Shown: positions 1-5,050, counted from the stretch's first letter. The stretch is DNA of 6,451 bases from Candidatus Nitrosopumilus sp. (GCA_011055585.1 DRGT01000068.1:1-6451), one strand, 5' to 3'. Notes: a model not told the origin generated them from the letters alone. Numbers and translations: made by a program.

Positions 1-299
1 AAGCACGAGGAATAGTTCTAGAAAAGGTTGGAATTGAAGCAAAACAGCCAAACTCTGCAGTTAGAAAGTGTGTACGAGTTCAATTAATCAAAAACGGAAA
101 GTCAGTTACTGCATTTTTGCCACGAGACGGCGCAATGAACTTTATTGATGAACACGATGAAGTACACCTTGAAGGAATGGGGGCCACTCAGGGTGGTGCC
201 ATGGGAGATATCCCGGGTGTACGATTCAAAGTTTTCAAAGTAAATGATACCTCCTTGCATGAACTAGTAATAGGCAAGAAAGAAAAACCAAGGCGATAA
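1..299 (+). CDS. rps12: 30S ribosomal protein S12 (archaeal S23e type), C-terminal part
   Basis: The gene is cut by the left window edge. Reading from base 3, about 98 codons remain, ending in TAA at 297-299. S12 sits near the decoding centre of the small ribosomal subunit and helps control codon-anticodon fidelity. The fragment shows the conserved family blocks [20 protein letters not shown], then [17 protein letters not shown], then [14 protein letters not shown], and ends in a basic tail (GKKEKPRR). The PNSA and RKCVRVQLI blocks are typical of archaeal and eukaryotic S12. The stop codon lies two bases before the rps7 start, so the two genes are very likely co-transcribed, as in the str operon order S12-S7 found across archaea. 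The N-terminal third is missing and cannot be assessed. Confidence 0.97.
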   Translation, partial: ARGIVLEKVGIEAKQPNSAVRKCVRVQLIKNGKSVTAFLPRDGAMNFIDEHDEVHLEGMGATQGGAMGDIPGVRFKVFKVNDTSLHELVIGKKEKPRR

Positions 300-301
300 A
301 G

Positions 302-901
302 ATGGCAGAAACTCAAAATCTTTTGTTATTTAGAAAGTGGGACCTTTCAGACATTACAATTGAGGATCCAGGATTAAAGACAGCAATTTCATTGAGAAAA
401 CAGATTTACCCATATACGTTTGGCCGCTCAGCTCTTAAGCGATTCAACAAAGCCGATGTAAACATTGTAGAACGTCTAGTAAACAAACTAATGCACTTTG
501 GAAAAAAATATGCAAAAAACACCGGTAGAATGGCAGGCAAAAAAACTCGACTTACAAACACTGTCAAGGCTGCTTTTGAAATCATTCATCTAAAAACTGG
601 CAAAAATCCAGTTGAAGTACTAGTTCGTGCAATAGAGAACTCTGCACCAAACGAGGACACCACAAGAATTGTTTATGGTGGAACAGTTTACCACGTTTCA
701 GTTGATGTATCACCAATTCGTCGTGTTGATTTAGCATTAAGATTCATTACTGATTGCGTAAAGGAAGCAACCTTTTCAAATCCTAAAGCAATTGAAGAGC
801 ATCTGGCTGAGCAACTTATCTTGGCTGCATCAAATAATCCAAACGCTCCATCTTTAAAGAAAAAGCACGAACTAGAAAGAATAGCACAAGCTTCTCGATA
901 A
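302..901 (+). CDS. rps7: 30S ribosomal protein S7 (archaeal S5e type)
   Basis: This is a complete 199-residue protein, a usual length for archaeal S7. S7 binds the 3' major domain of 16S rRNA, starts assembly of the small-subunit head and lines the exit-site region. Family blocks seen are KRFNKADVNIVERLVNKLM (about residues 46-64), GRMAGKKTRLTNTVKAAFEII, the stretch around NPVEVLVRAIENSAPNEDTT, and SVDVSPIRRVDLALRFIT (about 137-154), followed by a basic helical C-terminus. The ATG at 302 is the first after the S12 stop. There is no strong Shine-Dalgarno sequence, which fits translational coupling to S12. The TAA stop overlaps the A-tract that is the T-run terminator of the convergent tRNA gene. 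No EF-2 or EF-1alpha gene follows, unlike many euryarchaeal str operons. Confidence 0.97.
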   Translation: MAETQNLLLFRKWDLSDITIEDPGLKTAISLRKQIYPYTFGRSALKRFNKADVNIVERLVNKLMHFGKKYAKNTGRMAGKKTRLTNTVKAAFEIIHLKTGKNPVEVLVRAIENSAPNEDTTRIVYGGTVYHVSVDVSPIRRVDLALRFITDCVKEATFSNPKAIEEHLAEQLILAASNNPNAPSLKKKHELERIAQASR

Positions 902-905
902 AAAA
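900..905 (-). terminator. T-run terminator after tRNA-Gln
   Basis: Six consecutive T residues on the minus strand begin three bases after the tRNA 3' end. Oligo-T runs are enough to stop archaeal RNA polymerase. The run overlaps the last two bases of the rps7 stop codon on the other strand, so the two convergent units are packed with almost no spacer. Confidence 0.5.
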
Positions 906-943
906 TAGTAGCCCGAGGCAGATTCGAACTGCCGTCCCCGCGT

Positions 944-958
944 ATCCACTCCTGAGAT
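944..958 (-). other. 15-base tRNA intron in the anticodon loop
   Basis: The minus-strand insertion ATCTCAGGAGTGGAT lies in the anticodon loop at the canonical 37/38 position; a one-base shift to 38/39 gives the same product. Its removal leaves the seven-base loop CTCTGGA on a perfect five-pair stem. A bulge-helix-bulge can be drawn with central helix TCTG/TGGA (two Watson-Crick and two G-U pairs), bulges GAT and TAC, an inner CT/AG pairing, and an outer helix from the anticodon stem. It is short for an archaeal tRNA intron. Confidence 0.85.
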
Positions 959-974
959 CCAGAGCGCGGAATCC

Positions 975-990
975 TTAACCTGAAAATCAT
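975..990 (-). other. 16-base tRNA intron in the D arm (non-canonical position)
   Basis: The minus-strand sequence ATGATTTTCAGGTTAA interrupts the D arm between A21 and G22. Removing it restores the D-stem pairing GTCT/GGAT. A bulge-helix-bulge-like fold can be drawn: exon GGCC pairs with intron GGTT (two G-C, two G-U), a bulge AAA follows, an inner hairpin TGA-TTT-TCA closes the intron, and the 3' bulge is AAG. Cutting after the second base of each bulge gives exactly the predicted exons. The outer helix is weak, so this is a relaxed form of the motif. One- or two-base shifts give the same mature tRNA. Confidence 0.8.
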
Positions 991-1036
991 TTGGCCACTA
1001 GACTATCGGGCTACTGTTTTCGTTTTGTAATTTTAG

Positions 1037-1044
1037 AATATAAT
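1037..1044 (-). promoter_or_regulatory. TATA box of the tRNA-Gln gene
   Basis: The minus-strand octamer ATTATATT is centred about 28 bases before the first base of the mature tRNA. This is the expected spacing for an archaeal TATA box if transcription starts at or just before the tRNA 5' end. It lies between the tRNA and the stop codon of the upstream hypothetical gene, so the tRNA can be transcribed independently. Confidence 0.6.
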
Positions 1045-1068
1045 GATTTAGTTATGCAAAGAAACAGA

Positions 1069-1398
1069 CTATATCATTTGAGCTTCATGAATTGCAGTTG
1101 CATAATCACAACCTGCTTTTAATCTCATATATGCAATTAATCTATAGTGTATTGAATAAACATCATTTTCTTTAGTAAGAATTCCTTTCTGCATTAGTGA
1201 TACTAATCCCCTTGAGGTAACTATGACATTTACATTCTTTTTTGCGCAAACCTCATCTCGTTTTTTTTGATACTGTTTTAGTGTGAATGCAACATCATTT
1301 ATTTCAAGAATTAATGGCCATACAATTTCGGCCCAAACAAATCTTCTATTCTCAGTAGCTGATGCGTACTTGCCCTTATCACTCAACATTAATAACAT
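1069..1398 (-). CDS. Hypothetical protein, about 106-109 residues
   Basis: I do not recognise this protein's family. It is a small soluble protein without signal peptide or membrane segment and with two isolated cysteines. The middle is basic and probably helical (LKQYQKKRDEVCAKKN). The following stretch, VIVTSRGLVSLMQKGILTK, resembles a helix plus wing as in winged-helix proteins, but this is only an impression. Two starts are possible: ATG at 1398 (109 residues) or ATG at 1389 (106 residues, MLSDKGK). The sequence TTATAA at 1411-1416 is about 25 bases before the 1389 ATG but only about 15 before the 1398 ATG. A leaderless transcript would therefore favour 1389. The gene is divergent from the YkgJ-like gene, with 26 bases between the outer starts. 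Confidence 0.75.
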   Translation of the reverse strand: MLLMLSDKGKYASATENRRFVWAEIVWPLILEINDVAFTLKQYQKKRDEVCAKKNVNVIVTSRGLVSLMQKGILTKENDVYSIHYRLIAYMRLKAGCDYATAIHEAQMI

Positions 1399-1424
1399 CT
1401 GAAAATCCTGTTATAACTGAATAG

Positions 1425-2129
1425 TTGTCACAGATTGAAATTGAAAAATCACTCAATCTTTTAGAGAAAGATTGGGATATTGACCCACTTTTGCGAGATT
1501 TTATGTTAGGCAAAGTTCCTGATGTTGGCGATTTTGCAAAACAGGTCAAAGATGTTGTTTTTCATATTCCTTTTTTGATCAAAGAGAAAAAATACATTTT
1601 ATGGAAGTGTTACTGGCCTGACTGCCACAACTGCTGCGAAAGACAGGGACGTCTTCCATTAACGTCTGATGACTTGATTACAATTGGCAAAGGTATGAAG
1701 TACCAAAAAACTTCGGATTTTATAAAAAATGAAACGCTGACAGTTACTTGGAGTGAAGCTGGTCCTTCTGGTCAAGCAACAACAATGACTTCAATTAATC
1801 TGAAAAGAAAAAAGGATGAAACAGAAGCTGATGATGGAACTCATATCTCTTGTAGATTCTTAGATGAAAAAGGAGGATGCAGCATTCATCCAACAAGACC
1901 TGGTGTTTGTTACCTGTATCCGTTTTCTACTTGGCTTGAAAATGAGAAAGGAAACGCTCGCGTTCATGCAACGTTTCAGTTTACGGGGGATTGTCCTGGA
2001 TTTTATCTAGCTGAGAACATTGACCCAATGAAGAAAGTCCTTGATGATTACTCTTCTTTCATATATGATTACAACATGAAGTCAAATAGAACCATGCGAG
2101 AAGGTTTTGGTTCTGTTACAATTAGTTAG
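1425..2129 (+). CDS. YkgJ-type cysteine-cluster (Zn/Fe-binding) protein
   Basis: A 234-residue protein of the YkgJ-like family, whose members carry a conserved cysteine cluster thought to bind zinc or an iron-sulfur cluster; the molecular role is not settled. Eight cysteines fall in the family pattern: C62, C67, C70 and C71 (CYWPDCHNCC), then C143, C152 and C162 in the block CRFLDEKGGCSIHPTRPGVC followed by YLYPF, and C190 in GDCPG. The RPGVCYLYPF segment matches the typical family sequence RPxxCRxFPF. No signal peptide or membrane helix is seen. The start is a TTG directly after an in-frame TAG at 1422-1424. The next ATG (1503, residue 27) would remove an acidic helical N-terminus that looks genuine, so I prefer TTG. 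There is no Shine-Dalgarno sequence. Confidence 0.85.
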   Translation: MSQIEIEKSLNLLEKDWDIDPLLRDFMLGKVPDVGDFAKQVKDVVFHIPFLIKEKKYILWKCYWPDCHNCCERQGRLPLTSDDLITIGKGMKYQKTSDFIKNETLTVTWSEAGPSGQATTMTSINLKRKKDETEADDGTHISCRFLDEKGGCSIHPTRPGVCYLYPFSTWLENEKGNARVHATFQFTGDCPGFYLAENIDPMKKVLDDYSSFIYDYNMKSNRTMREGFGSVTIS

Positions 2130-2155
2130 AACTACAAATTTAGAAAAAATATAAT

Positions 2156-2260
2156 TTATCCAGAACGAACATGAAAGTTTACACAGCAATCACAGTCATT
2201 CATTATACATTCTTGGTCAATGGTATGGCCACAAATTCCACATTCACAGTGTATTTTCAT
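2156..2260 (-). CDS. Cysteine-rich microprotein (34 residues)
   Basis: A 34-residue minus-strand reading frame from ATG at 2260 to TAA at 2156-2158. It has seven cysteines and two histidines. The N-terminal half has CECGICGH (residues 5-12) and the C-terminal half has C18 followed by CDCC (residues 23-26), with H30. Two CxxC-like clusters suit a small zinc-binding knuckle or another metal site. The cysteine density in such a short frame is hard to explain by chance. A TATA-like GTTATATC lies 23-30 bases before the ATG, consistent with a leaderless mRNA. The gene ends 26 bases after the convergent YkgJ-like gene. I recall short cysteine-rich proteins of this general look from thaumarchaeal genomes but cannot name a family. 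Function unknown. Confidence 0.7.
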   Translation of the reverse strand: MKIHCECGICGHTIDQECIMNDCDCCVNFHVRSG

Positions 2261-2282
2261 ATTGTATAATACGACTTTTTCA

Positions 2283-2290
2283 GATATAAC
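2283..2290 (-). promoter_or_regulatory. Probable TATA box of the 34-residue cysteine-rich gene
   Basis: The minus-strand sequence GTTATATC is centred about 27 bases before the ATG at 2260. A second AT-rich element (ATTATAC, about 2266-2272) is too close to the ATG to act as a TATA box for it. This supports transcription starting at or very near the ATG. Confidence 0.45.
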
Positions 2291-2370
2291 AGATCTGTGT
2301 TTTTTCCTCACGAATTCATCAACTTAACGAATTGTTGCAAAAGCATCTTTAAGGATTTCTTTTAGTTAAA

Positions 2371-2460
2371 TTAATCTTGTTTTTTTCCTTCATCCTTTTC
2401 TTCGGATTGCCCAAAACCAATTCTTTTCTTTTTGGCCTTGAGATATTCTGAATCTATAAA
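2371..2460 (-). pseudogene. Possible gene remnant encoding a charged C-terminus
   Basis: An open minus-strand stretch of 29 codons runs from just after an in-frame TGA (2461-2463) to TAA (2371-2373). The product would contain DSEYLKAKKKRIGFGQSEE and then a Lys/Asp/Glu tail ending KKQD. It reads like the end of a small charged protein, but it has no ATG, GTG or TTG start. The preceding bases in another frame read LDVKSFENNIDL and then stop, which could be the front half of a frameshifted gene. Chance is the main alternative; this is a weak call. Confidence 0.25.
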
Positions 2461-2572
2461 TCAATATTGTTTTCAAATGATTTAACATCCAAGTAGAATT
2501 TGTAATTAATTACAAAAAATTCGTGAATACAATTTCATAATTTCACAATAATTAACAAGTTTCTAAATGAAA

Positions 2573-3583
2573 TTAAGCTTTGGCGACCTTCATCAAATCG
2601 CGCATGTGAATTTCCATTCCAAACCTTTCTTCGTTCTTTTTCATGTATCTGAATATTGCTAGAACATCTGGCAGTGATTTTATGATGCTAAAGTCCTTGT
2701 GAATCTTTTTACTGATAAACTTGAAGACCTTGCCATAAATTTTGAAATACTTTAGGACCTCATTTTCGTATTGTTTGTTGTTTCCTAGATTTTTTACAAA
2801 AATGTCTACACATATCATGCTTGGAATGATTCCCTCGCCCAAAAGTGGATAAACGGTTCCAATTGATTCGCCAACTCCAACAACTTTGCCTTTGTAGAAC
2901 GGCTTACACAGATCTGGTGTTGCAAGTCTGAGTGGCCTTCCTACGGTTTTTGTAATTTTTCCACCATACTTTTTGAAAAACTTGTCAGTCTCTTCCACAT
3001 GTTGTTTGTTATAGTCCCCTGCACCAATGTGTGCAGTTTTTTCACCCAGTGGGAAATACCAGAAATAGCCACTCATCCCTGGAAATGGCTTTATGTAAAA
3101 GTCATCAAATGGAACCTTGTCCTCGTATTCAATTTTGTATTCATATGTTTGCACAAAAAAGTCATGTTCTAGCTTTGGCAGATACATTCTGTAAAAGCCA
3201 GTACAGTCAACAATAATGTCAAACTCTTTTTCTAACTCTTCAAGCTTTGGTGCTGTACCAAAGTGAACTGTGCAGCCCATGATCAAATCCTTGATTAAAC
3301 CAAGTTTGTTGTATGTGCACAAACCGTGCAGTCCAATCTGGAATGGTTTTTGGTTGTTCATCTCCATATTCATTTTTTTTCCATCATGGATTACGTATTT
3401 TTCAAAATCAACTCCGACTTTGTCGCATAATTCTGTCATTGTTTGTTTGATTGTGCCCCAAGCGCAGATTGAATCGTGTTTTTGTTCTGACATTCGCTCA
3501 TATCCGATAACCTCGTGATCGTTTTTGAGCCTCGCCATTAGATAAGAACCGGCAACTCCCATTCCACAGACTGCAATCTTCAT
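2573..3583 (-). CDS. Geranylgeranyl-reductase-like FAD-dependent oxidoreductase
   Basis: A 336-residue flavoprotein of the geranylgeranyl reductase family. These enzymes reduce isoprenoid double bonds, for example in archaeal digeranylgeranyl glycerolipids or menaquinone side chains. The N-terminus has the FAD dinucleotide-binding motif GMGVAG (residues 7-12), with E29 after the second strand placed to bind the ribose. VDCTG at 125-129 matches the second nucleotide-contact strand. The family signature GYFWYFPLG is at 172-180, and VGESIGTVYPLLGEGI (237-252) is the C-terminal FAD-binding block. The protein is shorter than typical members (about 390-400 residues) and ends in a lysine-rich helical tail. 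No transmembrane helix is evident. The ATG at 3583 follows a TATA-like element by about 28 bases. The substrate cannot be told from sequence; a lipid or quinone role is inferred. Confidence 0.88.
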   Translation of the reverse strand: MKIAVCGMGVAGSYLMARLKNDHEVIGYERMSEQKHDSICAWGTIKQTMTELCDKVGVDFEKYVIHDGKKMNMEMNNQKPFQIGLHGLCTYNKLGLIKDLIMGCTVHFGTAPKLEELEKEFDIIVDCTGFYRMYLPKLEHDFFVQTYEYKIEYEDKVPFDDFYIKPFPGMSGYFWYFPLGEKTAHIGAGDYNKQHVEETDKFFKKYGGKITKTVGRPLRLATPDLCKPFYKGKVVGVGESIGTVYPLLGEGIIPSMICVDIFVKNLGNNKQYENEVLKYFKIYGKVFKFISKKIHKDFSIIKSLPDVLAIFRYMKKNEERFGMEIHMRDLMKVAKA

Positions 3584-3605
3584 TTGATCTTTGTTCCGGT
3601 GTGCC

Positions 3606-3616
3606 TTATTTAAAAA
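3606..3616 (-). promoter_or_regulatory. TATA box of the flavoprotein gene
   Basis: The minus-strand sequence TTTTTAAATAA is centred about 28 bases before the ATG at 3583. This fits a leaderless or nearly leaderless transcript and means the flavoprotein gene need not depend on read-through from the microprotein and glycosylase genes upstream. Confidence 0.5.
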
Positions 3617-3672
3617 TAAAAAAGATATGATTAAGGGGGTAAAAAGGCAGAAAAAGCTTGACTATTTTTAAT

Positions 3673-3801
3673 CTAAAATTTCTTAATACCTATACAATCC
3701 CCATTTTTGCAATCAGGACAGATCTTTTCAGTTGATGTACTATTACAACCACATGTGCACGAACACGGTATCATCACTAATCTTCTATTTTTCTCATACA
3801 T
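3673..3801 (-). CDS. Second cysteine-rich microprotein (42 residues, or 33 from an inner start)
   Basis: A minus-strand frame from ATG at 3801 to TAG at 3673-3675. It has seven cysteines: CSCTCGC (residues 13-19 counted from the outer start), CPDC (28-31) and a final cysteine in NGDCIG. The alternating CxCxCxC cluster followed by CxxC and a single Cys suggests a small metal-binding protein. The start is uncertain. The ATG at 3801 is preceded by GAGGT, only zero to one base away, which is too close for a normal Shine-Dalgarno. The inner ATG at 3774 gives a 33-residue product beginning MIPCSCTCGC, which resembles the layout of the other microprotein. It lies 16 bases after the end of the glycosylase gene on the same strand and may share its transcript. 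Function unknown. Confidence 0.65.
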   Translation of the reverse strand: MYEKNRRLVMIPCSCTCGCNSTSTEKICPDCKNGDCIGIKKF

Positions 3802-3817
3802 ACCTCTTTCTTTTTTT

Positions 3818-4480
3818 TTAGATTAACTCTCCAGTCTTTTTAAAAATAAGATTCCATTGCTTCCAGCTTAATCTTCCAGTTTGGGTATTTTGCCTGCTTG
3901 GATGATATGAACAAATGATTGTCTTTTCATTACACTGAAAAGAGTGACCGTGAGAAAACCTTTCTCCCTTGATATCTAGAATTTTGCAAATTCTGAAAAA
4001 CGCAATTCTTCCAAGGCAAACAATTACCTTGATGTTTGCTAATAGCGCAAGCTCGTTTCTTAGGTAGTCTGAGCAATTTTCTAGCTCTGAAGGAAGTGGC
4101 TTGTTTTGTGGTGGTGCACATCGAAGAACGGCTGTAATGTATGCATCAATTAAGCTAAAGCCATCATCTGAGTGTGTGCTTGTTGGCTTATTTGAAAATC
4201 CATTCTGATGCAGAACCTTTGCAACCCAGTCCCCTGACGAGTCGCCTGTAAACATTCTTCCCGTTCTGTTTCCGCCGTGCGCTGCTGGTGCGAGACCCAC
4301 AATCAGAACCTTGGCATTTGTGTCTCCAAAGCCTGGCAGCGGCTTGGCCCAGTACTTTTGGTTTTTGTATCGCTTTGGCTTTTTCTTTGAGACCTGTTTG
4401 ATGTAGGAGCTGAGTCTTTTGCATTTTTTGCATTTTATTATTTTTTTATTATGTGAAATTAAACTCTGGGATTTTTGCAT
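3818..4480 (-). CDS. Type 5 uracil-DNA glycosylase (UDGb)
   Basis: A 220-residue DNA-repair enzyme that removes uracil, and in family 5 often other deaminated bases such as hypoxanthine, from DNA to start base-excision repair. Motif A is GLAPAAHGGNRTGR (residues 62-75). As in family 5, alanine occupies the place where other families carry a polar catalytic residue. It continues as MFTGDSSGDW. Motif B is HPSRQNTQTGRL (193-204), which reads into minor-groove contacts. Four cysteines expected to hold the [4Fe-4S] cluster are C17 and C20 (CKKC), C121 (RCAPPQNKP) and C136. The N-terminus is strongly basic, suiting DNA binding. The ATG at 4480 gives the full family length. The gene is divergent from the 4530 frame, with 49 bases between them. 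Repair of cytosine deamination is the inferred role. Confidence 0.93.
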   Translation of the reverse strand: MQKSQSLISHNKKIIKCKKCKRLSSYIKQVSKKKPKRYKNQKYWAKPLPGFGDTNAKVLIVGLAPAAHGGNRTGRMFTGDSSGDWVAKVLHQNGFSNKPTSTHSDDGFSLIDAYITAVLRCAPPQNKPLPSELENCSDYLRNELALLANIKVIVCLGRIAFFRICKILDIKGERFSHGHSFQCNEKTIICSYHPSRQNTQTGRLSWKQWNLIFKKTGELI

Positions 4481-4529
4481 TAAGATCAGCTTAATTCATG
4501 TTTAATTGAAGTTTTATTTCATAATTGAT

Positions 4530-4634
4530 ATGATTTATAGTGTTATTGCAATTGCAACCGGAATGCCAATGAGAAGTGATTTTGAGCGAGTCATGGATTT
4601 ATTCAAATTAGACAATCACACTATTTACTATTAA
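4530..4634 (+). CDS. Possible 34-residue protein directly before the SnoaL-like gene
   Basis: The frame ATG 4530 to TAA 4632-4634 encodes MIYSVIAIATGMPMRSDFER followed by a short helical stretch ending in HTIYY. I do not recognise it. Its stop is one base before the ATG of the NTF2-like gene, a spacing typical of coupled genes. No TATA box is visible the right distance before that downstream ATG, whereas TTTAATTG at 4501-4508 lies about 26 bases before 4530. This supports a transcript starting at the small frame. It has no cysteine cluster and only a weakly hydrophobic N-terminus. It could instead be a transcribed leader or a chance frame. Confidence 0.4.
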   Translation: MIYSVIAIATGMPMRSDFERVMDLFKLDNHTIYY

Positions 4635-4635
4635 C

Positions 4636-5004
4636 ATGGATCATGATTCTTTCAAGGCTTGGCTGGATCTGTATGGCAAAGCTTGGACTGGAAGGAATCC
4701 AGAACTAATTCGAGATTTATTTGCAAAAGATGCAAAGTATTTTGAGAAGCCATTTTCAGCTCCCTTTGATGGGATTGACTCAATCATACAATACTGGCAA
4801 GGCGTAACCCAGACACAAAAAAATGTCTCCTTCCAATACAATATCCTTACAGTAGATCAAGACCTAGGAATTGCACACTTTTTAGCATCATTTTTGCGTT
4901 ATTCTAATACACAGATCAAGCTTGATGGAATTTTTTTGGTAAAACTAGATTCACAAAATAAATGCATAAAGTTTGAAGAGTGGTGGCAAAGCCAAAAAAA
5001 CTAG
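4636..5004 (+). CDS. NTF2/SnoaL-like domain protein
   Basis: A 122-residue single-domain protein with the features of the NTF2-like (SnoaL-like) cone fold. The N-terminal helix WLDLYGKAWTGRNPELIRDLF is followed by the typical AKDAKYFEKPFS turn, a second helix GIDSIIQYWQGV, and alternating beta strands (VSFQYNILTVDQDLGIAHFLASF), ending in KFEEWWQ. The aromatic FEEWW near the C-terminus is common in this superfamily. The fold is used by isomerases, dehydratases, hydrolases and non-catalytic ligand-binding proteins, so no reaction can be assigned. The length is normal for one domain, and no signal peptide or membrane helix is present. The ATG at 4636 is the only start near the domain boundary and lies one base after the preceding 34-codon frame. 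Confidence 0.8.
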   Translation: MDHDSFKAWLDLYGKAWTGRNPELIRDLFAKDAKYFEKPFSAPFDGIDSIIQYWQGVTQTQKNVSFQYNILTVDQDLGIAHFLASFLRYSNTQIKLDGIFLVKLDSQNKCIKFEEWWQSQKN

Positions 5005-5026
5005 AGGAAAATTAATTTTTTAATGA

Positions 5027-5046
5027 CATTTGATACGAACTGTTAA
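5027..5046 (+). repeat. 20-base direct repeat, copy 1
   Basis: The sequence CATTTGATACGAACTGTTAA occurs here and again at 5268-5287 without a mismatch, 241 bases apart. This copy lies four bases before the TATA box of the membrane miniprotein gene, overlapping the place where a transcription regulator or BRE element would act. An operator or promoter-duplication origin is inferred. Confidence 0.85.
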
Positions 5047-5050
5047 TAGG

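Larger units (their letters stand above)
909..1012 (-). tRNA. tRNA-Gln (anticodon CTG) with two introns
   Basis: On the minus strand the 104-base gene folds as a tRNA once two insertions are removed, leaving 73 bases. The acceptor stem is AGCCCGA (1012-1006) with TCGGGCT (916-910), discriminator A at 909, and no encoded CCA. The T arm is GGCAG-TTCGAAT-CTGCC. The anticodon stem is CCGCG with CGCGG and, after removal of an insertion, the loop is CTCTGGA, giving anticodon CTG at 962-960. The D stem GTCT with GGAT forms only after removal of a second, 16-base insertion. The first pair is A1-U72, as is usual for archaeal tRNA-Gln. In archaea lacking GlnRS this tRNA is charged with Glu and amidated by GatDE; that is family knowledge, not visible here. 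The pairing AGT/ACT continues three bases beyond the acceptor stem in the flanks. Confidence 0.93.
2261..2572. other. 312-base AT-rich stretch without a confident gene
   Basis: The stretch lies between the start of the 34-residue cysteine-rich gene and the end of the flavoprotein gene. It holds the TATA-like element at 2283-2290 and, on the minus strand, the possible gene remnant at 2371-2460. Apart from a short palindrome TTGTAATTAATTACAA (about 2500-2515) just before TACAAAAAATTCGTG, I see no tRNA, riboswitch or repeat array here. Confidence 0.4.

Noticed and set aside
688..990. Minus-strand open frame of 100 codons overlapping rps7
   Set aside because: It runs antisense through the end of rps7 and through the tRNA-Gln gene; both of those are strongly supported, and the translation shows no recognisable protein features.
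909..1012. Degraded tRNA pseudogene, or a split tRNA assembled in trans
   Set aside because: Both insertions can be removed to give a complete tRNA with perfect acceptor, T and anticodon stems, and both halves are contiguous on one strand, so intron splicing explains it better.
2500..2515. Palindrome TTGTAATTAATTACAA as a regulator site
   Set aside because: It is a self-complementary AT-rich sequence in an AT-rich spacer, is not placed before a confident gene and has no second copy; chance is plausible.
3031..3518. Two plus-strand open frames of 61 and 82 codons
   Set aside because: They are antisense to the FAD and signature regions of the flavoprotein gene and encode nothing recognisable.
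3930..4433. Minus-strand frames of 63 and 81 codons
   Set aside because: They are alternate-frame readings of the uracil-DNA glycosylase gene, whose own frame carries all the family motifs.
4641..4841. Minus-strand frame of 66 codons
   Set aside because: Antisense to the NTF2-like gene, with no independent support.
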